Assembly (NCBI GenBank): GCA_009823505.1
Contig: VZQC01010550.1
Location: 3,985,740-4,049,739, forward strand
Source of the DNA: Rhizomys pruinosus
Taxonomy: Eukaryota > Chordata > Mammalia > Rodentia > Spalacidae
Length of the DNA: 64,000 bases
Direction of reading: 5' to 3'
Shown: piece by piece, positions 35,178-46,600 of the stretch
How the letters are laid out: the number at the start of each line of letters is the position of its first letter
How positions within the stretch are numbered: position 1 is the stretch's first letter
The notes under the pieces: model-generated
What the model was told of the DNA's origin: nothing
The model's database searches: none
The model's input: the letters and a program-made list of their open reading frames with translations, nothing else
Made by a program: the position numbers and the translations under genes

Positions 35178-35414
35178 TTTTTTTTTTTTTATTTCTGTAT
35201 GTGTATGAATGTACTGTCTGCATGCAAGTCTGTGCACCCGTGTCGTGCAATGCCGCGGAGGTCAGAAGAGGGTCTCGGATTCCCCTGGAACTGGAGTTCT
35301 CCTGGAATTGGAGTTTCAGACGGTTCTTGGCTGCCATGTGGGTGCTGGGGATCGAACCTGGGTCCTCTGTAAGAGCGGTCGGCGCTCCTAACCGCCAGGC
35401 CATCTCTCCAGCCC
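35178..35414 (-). mobile_element. Young B2/B3-type SINE, duplicated-block form
   Basis: TCTGTTAC flanks it at 35170-35177 and 35415-35422. CpG-rich body (CCGTGTCGTGCAATGCCGCG), both 17-bp blocks, head variant CTGTAAGAGCGGTCGGCGCT as in 15807-16051. Confidence 0.94.
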
Positions 35415-35422
35415 TCTGTTAC

Positions 35423-36220
35423 ATTTTTAGACTCAACTTTCTGACATAGCTGAAGGTAGTCTTGGGTTTTTGCTCTGTCTTCTTTGATCTTTGTTACCTG
35501 GATTTCTCTTTATTCTTCTTCCCTCTAGGTCTCTAAGCAAACCATTTTCCAACAGCCTTTCACTGCTTTCCTTATTTTTTGATTGTCATTCCAATATTAC
35601 TTAGGCTGCTAAAGTCTACTCACTGAAGGAGGAACAGTTTTCTGAACATTAATCCATTTGTAGAGATGGTATAATTTGAGAAATTTGACAGAGATTAAGC
35701 CATGTGTTCTGGAAACATTTGAGGGTTTTAATTCTGCTCTATATTTTACATTTCTCTCTTCAATTTACACTGAGAAAAGCAAAGCAAAATATCCTGACCC
35801 CAAGATGGCACACTTGGTTTGGATCCTCTGTCACATTTTCTAAAGTGTGAGGGATGCTCATCACTTTGAAGACAAAGGAAAACCTGAGACTTTGTCCCTT
35901 TCTAATTCTAGTCAGAGATCTTTGCTGATTAACTCTCATGCCTTAGGTTTCTTCTTGGATGCTTGATCAACATCATCCTCTATGCCTGCTGTGATGGAAA
36001 ACATCACATTCCTATCTTTCCCCTGAGATGGGCAGATGAATTTTCAATAGAATGACATAATTCCACCACCTTAAACACCTGTTTGAAAATATTACTGGGG
36101 GGGGGTCTCATTTCACCCCACCAACAATTAATTTAAAATTGGGTTGTGTGCACTTTGCAAGACAGTAGGAATCCCAAGAGGATTCTCTAAAGAAAGAAGA
36201 GAAAGTAACCGATGTTTTAC
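35423..36220. other. Unique intron
   Basis: G8 run at about 36100. No repeat recognised. Confidence 0.4.
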
Positions 36221-36352
36221 GGGAGAAGTCTGTCAAAGCTATGGTGAAAGTAAAGAAGCAAGTCACAAGGGGAATGGGTCTAGATTTGATGGGGAAATTT
36301 TGTATGAAATGCACAAAGCTTCAATAAAAAATTGGCTTTGGAAAAAAAAAAG
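36221..36352 (+). mobile_element. Possible LINE-1 3' end
   Basis: Purine-rich sequence, GGGTCTAGATTTGATGG, then an A run, as at the 3' end of the L1 at 12866-14918. Confidence 0.45.
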
Positions 36353-37775
36353 TCCAAAAAATTCCATGGAACAACCTATGCTTTCCTGTGTTGCTGGCTA
36401 GAGCAATAGTTAACAAAATACCTTGAAGGAGAAATAAAAAAGAAGAAAATCCCCTGACTTTACCTGATAAAAGGCAGACATTGGTGTTAAGATGCTTCTT
36501 GAGATTGAGAAGACCTTGAGCTGAGGTTTGGAGGAAGGAATATGTGGATAAAGTCAGAAGAGGAAAGAGGCAGAGGGCCTCCAGATGTGGAGAGGTCTCT
36601 GTGGGCAGAGGAAGTTTAGGAAAATAGCAAAGGAAAGGAATAGAATGGTGTACAGGGTCTACATCAGAGCACAGACTAGGGTATGCCTTTCTGAGAGTTG
36701 ACTGCTTATGTCACTGGTCTTGAAACATGGGCTACTAACATGCTGTGCAAGAAAATCACTTTTTTTTTCAAGATAGACAATAGAATTTTCCAAGGTTCCA
36801 ACAATTATTTCAAGGATGGTTGTGGGCTAACCCTTCCTTAGACTCTGTCTACTTGGAAGAAAGGGGCAAGGAGAACTTAGTCCCCACTGAGGGATGGTAC
36901 CAAAGTAGTGAGGCAGTTGGGGCAGTCCAGATGAAAGTCTCCTTATACCTATACTTTTTTGTGACTGGCTTATATCAAATGCCTAACTGCACATCGGAAT
37001 ATGTATGATGGCAAATATGAGCTGGGAATGAGTGTCCGATTGCTCCTTGAGGACTTCTTGAAAACAAAGTGACAGTTAATATAAACACTGAATATAGTAT
37101 AAACACCAAAGCAGCCCATTAGAATAGAGACAGGAGACGTGGATGCCATACCCAGTCTAACTGTAGCTACCTGCAGAATCTTCTTAACTTCACACTCTGG
37201 CCTGGCCTCAAATAGAACTTATGGTCCCATTATGCTCTGGTTGACTGAGAGACAGGGGTGCTAGTGGTAAGAACAAAGTGAGGATGATGACAAATGCACC
37301 GAGAGCAGGTTCTGAGCAACGCAATTCCAGACAGCCACACGGTACTCAAGCTCATCTATTCCACACAGGAGTCCCCTGTCTTGTGACTTTGATTTTGTGG
37401 TATATATTAGAGCTTAAAACTTTTAGGTATAAGAGTGATTGTTAACTCTTGGGGGTTGCATAGGCAGCTTTATGAGACTAATGATATTTGAATGTATTCT
37501 GGAGAGTGCTTTATCTGACAGCCACCTGGAAAGCAAAGAAAAGTAGACCATGAAGAAAGCTGTTGGAAGCCCAGTAAAGAAAAGTGGCAGTGAGCTAAGA
37601 AGGGGACGGGGAAGACACTATTCCAGCAGAAACCATAATAATGTGGATGTGAGGGTAAAAGTCATGTTTAGCTCGGGTGAGTTCTGAACTCCTTAGGAAA
37701 GATAGGAAATAAAAGAGATGAATCTACTTGTTCATTCAATGGGGATTTGAACCAGGAGTTAGTTGTTTGTTTTAA
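36353..37775. other. Unique intron
   Basis: About 1.4 kb without recognised repeats or exons. Confidence 0.4.
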
Positions 37776-37940
37776 TGAACTCAGAAAGTAAGTAAGAATC
37801 AGAAGATGGCTTCATGGTGCTGGAGTCAAAACAGAGAACTGAGTGACATAAGGTCTGAGAGATAACTGCACCTGTCTTTGTACTGGGACAATCTTGTTTG
37901 TAGGTCAAAGTACTCTTATTACAGGAAGTTGCAGGAGATA
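37776..37940 (+). repeat. Old duplicated segment or repeat, copy 1
   Basis: It shares an ordered series with 38941-39109: AAGAATCAGAAGATG, GAACTGAGTG, GATAACTGCACCTGT, CTTGTTTG, CAAAGTAC. Divergence is clearly higher than for the other duplications here. Confidence 0.7.
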
Positions 37941-38940
37941 ACGCCTGTTTGCATAAGAGCCATCTTGGATGTCCACAAGCATGCAGGTACGCTATTTCCC
38001 AGCGTCTGCAGCACCTCACTTTGGCTTTGGTTCTTTAGAATTAAATAATCATGTTGTGTGAACAACTCCCTGAAGATTTCCTGCAGAGTTTCTTCTTGGA
38101 TTGAAAAGAAACTTCCAGCTAGTAACATAATCACAAGTGGTTGATTGTGAAAAAATGATTCGGATTACTTCAGTTTGAAGGGAAGATGAATGCTTTATTT
38201 CTATTATAGAAGTTGTGGAATCACAAAACCATTCAATAGTATTTTGACAATGACAAAAAAGTATTTTAAGTATCTTTTCCTTTGACTTCCTGGTAAAAAG
38301 ACAATGTGTGAATAGTAGTGGTTCAGAATTTGGCTCAGCCTATAGGTTTCAATGTGCCTCCATAAGACATCTGATTTAGGAAAAACAGCAAAGTCATTTA
38401 ATTACAATTTCCTGAGATGCACCGTGGCGGGCCCCTCAAAGAGTAAACATTAACGTTCTAGGAATTAAATGTTTAATTCAGGACCAAAAACAAGGATCCT
38501 GAGCCAAGATTTGAAAGGACATGCTACAAAGATAGACTGACCATAATAAATACAGGGTCTGTGTGCTTATCTTACCTCTGCCTTACTTTACTCAGTGGTA
38601 GGTTTCAACCTTGGTTCTGATTTATCTTTCTATTGATACATTCCAATTTGTAATTCCCTAGTTTGGTCTGGGATTCAGGTGAATAGCAAGGACAAGTTCA
38701 AGAAAACAGCATCTCCAAGGCTTTCTCCTTTTCCTCTGGATAATCTCATGTGGATTTGTGAATTTAAAAAAATAAGTATCAGTTGTCCCAAAGGTAATCA
38801 TACTCTTGGGCCTGATTTATATTAGCCAAAATCAAGAGATGAGGCCAGTAAATGGTAACAAAATCCTCTCTGTTTAATTCCTGTGTGTATTGTGAACCAA
38901 TTACATTTCATTTGATTACCATATTGGTTTTTTTTTTTAA
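37941..38940. other. Unique intron between the two copies
   Basis: No repeat family recognised. Confidence 0.4.
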
Positions 38941-39109
38941 ATATTCTCAGAAAATGAGACAAGAATCAGAAGATGAGTTCATGATGGTAGAGTTGAAATA
39001 GAGGGAACTGAGTGGCCTTGGTATGAGGGATAACTGCACCTGTTTCTATATTGGGACATTCTTGTTTGCAGGGCAAAGTACCCTTATCTCATCTGTTACA
39101 GGAGACAAT
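38941..39109 (+). repeat. Old duplicated segment or repeat, copy 2
   Basis: Partner of 37776-37940, same orientation, about 1165 bp away. Either two insertions of one unnamed repeat or an old local duplication. Confidence 0.7.
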
Positions 39110-39259
39110 GTTATTTACTACCTAATTTTTTGGCTTTCTTATCACTTACCAGTATTTGATTCTACTATATTAAAGCTAAAGAACTTTCTGGATCCAATTT
39201 TCTATGTACTGCTAAAAAAGCTACTTTTCTCTTTTTTTTCTCATTTTTGTTGTTGTTGT

Positions 39260-39480
39260 TCTCTCCAATTTGTATTGAAAAAAAAAAAAGAAAACAAAAC
39301 AAACAACCAACTCTGGAAAGACTCAGAAAAAGATGCAGGATATGTAAGGCAGAGTGCAGGGACTTGGGTGGGGTGGGGGGGGCATGGAAAGGGAAGCAGC
39401 TCTAGATTTCGATTGAGAAATGATGTATGACTTATGGAAAAAGTTTAATAACAATTAAAAAATTGAAAAAGAAAAAAAGC
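39260..39480 (+). mobile_element. Possible LINE-1 3' end
   Basis: An A-rich stretch, a G-rich block (TGGGTGGGGTGGGGGGGGC), GCTCTAGATTTCGATTGAG and an A-rich exit parallel the end of the L1 at 12866-14918. Confidence 0.5.
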
Positions 39481-39574
39481 TACTTCTCCATGTATTGTTT
39501 TAATAGAGACTGAGTTATTATCCTTCTGATTTATGAAGTTAGCCTAAGGGTCAATTAGGAACTTTTAGAGATGG

Positions 39575-40120
39575 TCATAATATTTTATTCCTTCCAGAAC
39601 AAATTACCATATATTTAGTGACTTAGAACCACAACCACTTATTATCTCAGAGACCTGTAAGTGAAAAATCTGGGCCCTGTATTGTCAGCCAGATTCTCTG
39701 CTCAGAGTTCCCAGGGCTGCAGTATAAGTAACCTAAGGGTAGTATTATCTTCTGGAATGGAATTCATTCGAGTTTTTGGCTAAGTTAAGTTCCTTGCTGC
39801 TGCAAGACAGTATTCCCCACTTCCTTGCTGGGGACCAGCCAGGAGCCAGGCTTTTTGCTCCTGAAGATTGAACTCTGGCTCATGTTCTTTCTCCAGCAAG
39901 GGTAAACTGGGTCCCTCTCAGCTTCCTAATACTTTCCCTTCTTCCCCATTGAAACAACTGCCTTCCTTTCTGCTTTTATAAGCTCTTGTGACTACATTGG
40001 TTCACCCAGATAATCTAGGATAATCTCCTTATTTTAAAATCTGCTGATTAGTCATCTCAGTTGTACCTGCAGAGTCCCTTGACGGCAGTACTTAAATCAG
40101 CCAGCATTTGATTGGATAGC
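39575..40120 (+). repeat. Old mammalian interspersed repeat, AAATTACCATA...TTAGTGACTTAGAAC type
   Basis: ACAAATTACCATATATTTAG, TGACTTAGAACCACAACC at the left, and CTCTTGTGACTACATTGG, CAGATAATCTAGGATAATCT, CAGAGTCCCTTGACGGCAGT at the right, occur in the order of a widespread mammalian repeat whose name I do not assert. Confidence 0.55.
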
Positions 40121-40321
40121 TAGGAAAACTAGTATCATTCATCAGCCACACTTTGAATAAGATCAAGGTCTGAGTGATCCTACCTTGGCTGGCTTATTTC
40201 ATCTGTACACATATTATTTCTCATTTTTTCATTTCATAGGAAAATAATTTCGGATGTTAATTTCATATTTACTACTTGGACCATTTGACATAGATTGCTG
40301 TCTTTTGAAAAACTCCGTTTG

Positions 40322-40475
40322 TGAACTGAGCATGATGGTGCACTATTCCTGTAATCCTAACACTTAAGAGGCATAAACAGCAAGACCACGACTTCCAGGC
40401 AAGCTCTGTCTGGCTACATAACAAATTCTAGGATAGCCTGGGCAATATGAAACCTTGTCTCTATATAAAGCAAAG
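40322..40475 (+). mobile_element. Old B1-type SINE
   Basis: GAACTGAGCATGATGGTGC, CCTGTAATCCTAACACTTA, GATAGCCTGGGCAATATGA, then an A/G-rich tail. The GCCTGGGCAATATGA form is close to primitive 7SL-derived monomers. Confidence 0.7.
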
Positions 40476-40535
40476 CAGAAAGAAAGAGGAAAGAAAGAAC
40501 TATAGACAAACAGACAGATAGATAATAGATTCAAA

Positions 40536-40785
40536 ATAGAGCTACCATATGACCCACCTGTTTCACTGGGAAAATGGATAGACTTGAAAAGTATAATACT
40601 AAGTGAGGTGACTCAAACTCGGAAAAAAACACACCACGTGATCTCCTGCAAATGCAGAGCCTGGTCTATAATCTATATGTCCCTATATGTAAACAGGTAT
40701 AAATGTGGGTGTAGTGTAAAATTCAGAACACAAGCAAAAGGACACATGCATTATGTAACAGTAGATAAAGATTTTTTTTTTCAAA
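40536..40785 (+). mobile_element. LINE-1 ORF2 3' remnant
   Basis: GAGCTACCATATGACCC, ATGGATAGACTTG, ATACTAAGTGAGGTGACTCA and CACGTGATCTCCTGC follow the L1 ORF2 C-terminal coding region, frame-broken. Confidence 0.65.
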
Positions 40786-43639
40786 TCTATCATAATTTTT
40801 TGGTGGATAAGTGATCAGAAATATAATTGATGGTTTGAAGTGTAAAGCCCTAAGCAAAGCTCCCTTGCTTCAGAACGGCCGTTCTATGGGGATAGAAGTT
40901 CAGTGAGATGCCCTGAGCTTGAGACTGAGGAAGTGTTTCGGTGGCTTCTTTATTGTAGTTTTGTAATACTGTTTTCTGTGAATTAATTAGAGAAAAGTGA
41001 TTCTATTGAACAAAAAAGGAGATGTCTTATTAAAATTAATTTTATCCATTTTTTTCCCTTTTTAATGTGACAACAAAAAGAGTTAACAATTGTACAGGTG
41101 CTTTCTTTCTTTTGTGCTTGTTTTGTGTTTCTGTTAGACTATTCCTAGAACACATTTTTACTGAAGCCATTAATAATGAATTGTCTAAGTTCAAGCAAGC
41201 TGTTGCACTACTGAGATCTTAAAGAGTGAAGTGATCTAGTGTAAATTCTTGGAGATGAAACATGACATTGATCTGCCCTGTGTTGGCCATCTCTCTGGCA
41301 GCCAGTCAGTCTGGCTAAATAAGCTTCTTTCTATTTTTATGTATAGGCTTAAAGGAGTCAGGGTTATACCCCTGTATGGAGAGAGCGCACACCATAGTTC
41401 TTAAGAAATGTACCTTAAAAACAGAACAGGTATTCTTGAATGATCTAAGGAATAGAGATGACTATTATATCCCTCGATTGGTACAACTCTTTACTAAACA
41501 GCTACACCAGCATTCATGATCTATTATGTCAGAATTAGTGTGTTGGCATTCATGAATTATCATTGTTCTTGGCAGGCCCTAAGCCCAGAAAACATTATGA
41601 TGTCTGCCTTTCTCTGAAATTCAAATCTCAATTTTACTCTTTCTGCTTTCCTCACTCTTCCTAGGTTTATCCTGATCCACCAAAAGAACAATCATGTATT
41701 TTGTCTGTCTGGTTTACTGACTGAGAAGTAGACAACACAAAGGCAATCCTTGGAGACGCCAAGGGCAGCTCAAAACTCTACACACATATAACTCTCTTTA
41801 TGAGCTTGGGAGATTCACTCAGTCTTTATGTACCTCTAAACTTCCATCTTTCATTTGAAGAAGGAAGCTTCCCTTTGCAATGTCTGGGTAAAGACTGAAC
41901 AAAAAAATAGGATGCCTGGCAAACTTCTTTAATGGGTTTCTTCCTTGGCAGGCTTCTACTCTGTGCCAAGCCCAAAACATTGCAAAGAGTGAGGTGCAGC
42001 TACTGCCCCTCTTTTGAAGAGTGTTGAAAGACAAGGAGCCCAGTTAAGTCAGGACAGTGGGGTCCTTGATAAATGACTGTTCTTTCACTTGGCTTGTCAC
42101 AAAATGATGGTATACTTAGGAAAGGCAAATGGGGTTCACTGTGATTAAATGATCCCCGGAGTCACCACGTTGGGCAATGCCGGGCTGGCACAGCCACATG
42201 ACATTGCTGGCTCCTCCAGATCGCGTTGCCTCACTCCTCATTTCCCAATTTGTTTACCTTCAAAAAACCACTTTACCACATGGACATAAAAAAAGAAGAG
42301 TTTCTGTCAGTTTTCATTTCATACGTTACCATGAGATACTAGTAATTCTGTCTTTGAAAAGCCTGCATTTCTGGAAGACCTAAAATTTGTTGGGGGCAGT
42401 ATGACTTCTTGTATTGGTCAGTGTCAGATCACTGTCTCATCAAGAGAGTGAATGGTTTTGTTTGAGGACTTCATTCTTTGAGAAGCTGCCTCCCATCGCT
42501 ACAGTTGTTGAAATGAAAAGCATGGCCAGCTTAGACTATGAAAGAAATTCTAACATCTTTAAAGTGGTTTAAGTATTTTTCATGTTCTGGATGTTCAAAC
42601 ATAGTTATTAGTAATCAGATTTTAAAATTAGTCCCTTGGGGAAAGACGGAAGACAGTAAGCTAGGAAGGGGGTTCTTCTTCCAGATTCTGATTTGAAAAA
42701 AAAAAAAAAATGACTTACTCAAGGAAATGGCATAAAGCAGTACAAGAAGGATATCCCATTTAAATAAGCACTGTGGAACTGATTTTTCTCTTCCACATCA
42801 GAATCATTTCTGCATTGTGAATCCATGAATGCATGAAGTATTTTAGACTGAGTGGGCTGACGACTCTCCAGAGTTAACTACCATGGCGTTTCTGCAAAGT
42901 CCTGAGTGGGTCCTGCTGAATTTAAACAGCATACCCCTTTCATTGAGGAAATTCCTCTCTGAAAAGAATAACCATGCATATCACAGTAGGAAGAGCCACA
43001 AATATTTAGCTGCTGAAATATCCTTTCTTCTTTAATGGAAGAAGGGAGCCCATTTTTCTAGAGCACAGCTGCCTTCCTGAGTATTCCAGGCAAAGTCCTA
43101 GCTTCAGGCCAAGACTCTTGTTTTTAGAATCCCTGTATTCAGGTTTTCAACTCTAGAAATCTATAGTTAACAAAATTAATTATCTCTATCCAGAAATGCC
43201 ATCATAAAATATTTTATTGGAATGAGATAGCGATGAGGCTGTAGGGGGATCTGCTCCTAGACTATTTTCCCCACCCAGTTGGACCTCCATATAAAAGAAT
43301 ATTTCCTATACACTTAATACAAGTGGATAGCATTTCTCCATTTTCTCAGGAGGAACATACTATATTAGCATGGGTTTTTCTCTTCTCTCTACCCTCCTGT
43401 GATATAAAAACATTAGATTATGTAATATGCCTGGAAGCACACTGGCATTGGTTCACCACCTGCATAGTCTTCAATTTCATAATATATAAATTAGGGCTCT
43501 GCTCCCAGTCACCCCCTTGGGAACATTTTAAAAGTTTGTTACTACTCTCATTAACTCTAATAATAATGATTATTATTAATAAAGAATAACCATTCAGTAT
43601 CATCCTGAGTTTTCTATGGAAAGAGTAAAATAGTATCAT
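40786..43639. other. Unique intron
   Basis: Nearly 3 kb almost free of recognisable rodent SINEs, the longest such gap between 250 and 50000. A 15-base A run sits at about 42697. No exon seen. Confidence 0.4.
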
Positions 43640-43750
43640 CCTCATGTTAGATAAAGATGGATAAGCTGAGGTTTGGTAAAGCCTGGTTTTGAACCTAGCT
43701 TCCTCTGACTCCAGAGTACATTCACTTAACTACTAAACTCAACTTCTCTG
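43640..43750 (-). mobile_element. MIR remnant
   Basis: GATGGATAAGCTGAGGTTTG, GGTTTTGAACCTAGCTTCC, TCTGACTCCAGAGTACATTC, ACTTAACTACTAAACTCAAC is MIR in reverse. Confidence 0.75.
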
Positions 43751-43993
43751 TAAATGAAGGACAAAGTGCCATCTGTGGTAAAGAGGTGATAATGTCAGTG
43801 GATGTGGGTTGGTGTCTGAATGATGATTAACTAAGTGTAATCTGCTGACAGGGAATTAGATGTCATCAAATGAAATCAAATGTCCAGAGTTCATTCTGAA
43901 GCCCTTTTGCATTTTGCATCTGTGTCAGCAGATTCCTTAATCTTTGTACCTGATACCTTGCAGAGAACTAGCTAGCAACATTCACTTTCCTTG

Positions 43994-44029
43994 CCAGTAA
44001 TGGGTTAGATCCAGTAATGGGTTAGATCC
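43994..44029 (+). repeat. Short tandem duplication, about 17 bp x 2
   Basis: CCAGTAATGGGTTAGAT occurs twice in succession before CCAGTTCATACTGG. Confidence 0.9.
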
Positions 44030-44263
44030 AGTTCATACTGGCTTCATATTGGTAGCCTAGAATCAGCTTTGACAGAAGTATATACAACGCAGAGGTTGGC
44101 AAAAGCAGCAAAATTTTTAATTCCAAAAAGACAGTTGTTAGACACTTATCAGTGCACCATTATCTGTGACTCAAAGGCAGTCAGACATACTATTATTAGT
44201 CAGACTTCTGAAGTAAAAATAGAGTGCACCCAAAAGACCTCCCATAAAACCATTCTACAAATG

Positions 44264-44380
44264 GGGGCTGGAGAGATGGCTCAGGGGGCTAGAGAGATGG
44301 CTCAGCCATTAAGAGCACTGACTGCTCTTGAAGAGGACCCGGATTTGATTCCCAGCACCCACGTGGTTGGCTAAGAACTG
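44264..44380 (+). mobile_element. B2/B3-type SINE with duplicated head, cut by B1
   Basis: The first 21 bases (GGGGCTGGAGAGATGGCTCA + G) are repeated at 44285-44305 with one change (GGGGCTAGAG). The body continues to GGCTAAGAACTG, where a minus-strand B1 takes over; the 3' half is missing. Confidence 0.9.
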
Positions 44381-44533
44381 TTTTTTTTTTTTTTTTGGTC
44401 TTTTTGAGACAGGGTCTCCCTGAAGCCCCAGCTGTCCTGGAACTCACTCTATAGACCAGGCTGGCCTTGAACTCACAAAGATCCACCTGCCTCTGCCTCC
44501 CAAGTGGTAGGATTAAAGGTGTGCGCAACTTTA
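44381..44533 (-). mobile_element. B1 SINE, left arm of a fold-back
   Basis: T tract, then GAGACAGGGTCTCCCTGAAG, AGACCAGGCTGGCCTTGAAC, and CAAGTGGTAGGATTAAAGG, where GTGGTAGG departs from the usual GTGCTGGG/GTGCTAGG. Confidence 0.92.
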
Positions 44534-44534
44534 A

Positions 44535-44660
44535 GCCGGGTGTGGTAGAGCACGCCTTTAATCCTACCACTTGGGAAGCAGGGCCAGCCTGGTCTACAGA
44601 GTGAGTTCCAGGCCAGCTGGGGCTATAGGGAGACCCTGTCTCAAAAAAGACAAAAAAAAA
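44535..44660 (+). mobile_element. B1 SINE, right arm of a fold-back, internally deleted
   Basis: GCCGGGTGTGGTAGAGCACG, CCTTTAATCCTACCACTTGG, then directly AGCAGGGCCAGCCTGGTC, skipping about 33 bp of the normal body, and GGGAGACCCTGTCTC with an A tail. It shares the unusual CTACCAC variant with the left arm. Confidence 0.92.
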
Positions 44661-44813
44661 ATGTTCACAATGATTTTCCATGTCACTAAATATTTTTAAA
44701 ATTATTTGCTTATTATTTTGTTACAAAAACCATGCTATCAACATAATGTGAACATAACTGAGCTAATGTTTTTAAATGTTAGCATAAACACACAAGACAT
44801 AAAATGTACAATC

Positions 44814-44914
44814 AGCTGGATGTGGCGATGCAAGTCTTTATCCCAGCACTCAGGAGGAAGATGCAGGTGGATCTCTATGAGATTGAGTCCAGCCTGGTCT
44901 CCATAGTGAGTTCC
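44814..44914 (+). mobile_element. B1 SINE, 3' truncated at a microsatellite
   Basis: GCTGGATGTGGCGATGCAAG, TTATCCCAGCACTCAGGAGG, CAGCCTGGTCTCCATAGTGA, then a TG run. Confidence 0.85.
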
Positions 44915-44947
<33 letters not shown>

Positions 44948-44970
44948 TGTGTGTGTGTGTGTGTATACAC
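44915..44970. repeat. (GT)n microsatellite
   Basis: About 25 GT units with one ATGT interruption, ending in GTATACACACA. Confidence 0.95.
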
Positions 44971-45113
44971 ACATTGAGAAATATATATGCTGTCAAATAT
45001 TTTAAACTTTCAGTCAGTACCATTTTAAAATTAAGAAATGGAATGATTATTTTAATAATCTTTTTACCTAAATCAACCTAAATCAATGGTCTAAATTATG
45101 AGTTTAACATAGA

Positions 45114-45328
45114 TTTTTGCCTTTTTTGTTTTTGTTGGTGGTGGTGGGTTTTTTTTGTTTTGTTTTGTTTTTTGGGGGGGTTTTTTGGTCTTTTTGAGAC
45201 AGGGTCTCTCTGTAGCCCCAGCTGGCCTGGAACTCCTATGTAGACCAGGCTAGCCTTGAACTCATAGAGATTGGCCTGCCTCTGCCTCCTGAGTGCTGTG
45301 ATTAAAGAGTGAGACACTATGCCTGGCG
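45114..45328 (-). mobile_element. B1 SINE with long T/G-rich tail
   Basis: TTTAACATAG flanks it on both sides. The T/G-rich tail region includes TGGTGGTGGTGGG and a G7 run before TTTTTGAGACAGGGTCTCTC and the body. Confidence 0.9.
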
Positions 45329-46234
45329 GAATTTAACATAGTTAATATAAACCTTATTGAGATACTGTGTATCCATTTTTATATTGTCTTCAAAATCTAT
45401 ATTTATTTTATATTTAACAATACATCTCAAATTAGTTTCTAAATCTTTATCAGAAATACTTGGTCTTTACTTAGGCATCATAAAACACAGAGCTAGAAAA
45501 CTGAATTCATAGCAAACCTGTCCCAAATATACTTAAATCCTTAGTTAAAACAATCCATTATGATTAAATAAAATTTAAAATGATTTCTATTCCTCGGCCA
45601 CATTAACGACATCTCACATGCACAGTAACCAGTTGTGACTATTGGTCAGCACAGATACAAATCATATATGCATATTTGTTGGATAGAAATTGAGATTTAC
45701 AATTTATGCACTACTCCTCCCAGAGCCCCTTTTACTTAGACCTCCACAGTTTACCTATGTACTTGTTCCCATCCTGTGTTTCCCACAGAATCCCAGAGAG
45801 AAGAGCAATCACAGCAGAATCACAGTTAGGTGCCACACAAGTACATTTCTGACAATGTGAGGTCCAGTAATGAGAGTACTCTCTATTACTATAATGAGAT
45901 GAGAAATTCGTTTTCCTTCTTGACGTCATAACTGTGGTAATAATGCTGTGAACTGCCTTACCGATGTTTGTGGTGATGGTATAAATAACCCTACTGCATA
46001 GTGCAGCACATAATACTTACGAATGATAACAGTAACTGATTATGCTTACTGGATCATGCTCCAATACTATGCTTTTTAAAATCATTTTAGGATTTACACC
46101 TACTTGTGGAAACAAAAATGACTATAAAAAACAGCATGCCGAGTTATGACAGCAGTGGTCTCCTGTGCCTGTGGTTACTGCACTCTTCATCATTTCCTCT
46201 TATTCTTGATTTAATGTCCTATTGTTTTTCATTA
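45329..46234. other. Unique intron
   Basis: AT-rich; no recognised repeat. Confidence 0.4.
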
Positions 46235-46325
46235 TGACCCATTAATATAAATATATATGTATATGCATATGATATGTATACCCATATAAATATATATGTA
46301 TATGCATATACATATATATTTATAT
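46235..46325. repeat. AT-rich self-complementary tract
   Basis: ATATAAATATATATGTATAT followed by GCATAT occurs twice about 46 bp apart, with intervening palindromic ATATGCATAT-type words. Confidence 0.85.
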
Positions 46326-46477
46326 GCCGTATCGCTGTGGTGTAAGTAGGCTACACTATCTAGATTTGTCTAAATATACTCTACAATATATAAATGACAA
46401 AGTCGCTTAACAATGTTTTTCCCAGAACATGTCACCAATGTTAAGCAGCAGCACACAATTATCTTTTTTTTTTAAGT

Positions 46478-46600
46478 TGGGGGCTGACAAAATAAATGAC
46501 TTAGTGAGTAAAGCACTTTTCATGAAAGCTTGATGGTCTGAGTTTGATCCCTAGAACCCACCTAAAAGTAAAGAAAAATGTCTGTAAACTTTTCCTTCTC
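46478..46600 (+). mobile_element. Old tRNA-derived SINE (B2/B4 type)
   Basis: GGGGGCTGACAAAATAAATG, AGTGAGTAAAGCACTT, GGTCTGAGTTTGATCCCTAG, AACCCACCTAAAAG. Confidence 0.6.

Noticed and set aside
39023..39430. 135-codon ORF
   Set aside because: It spans a dispersed repeat and an L1-like A-rich end; no support as a gene.
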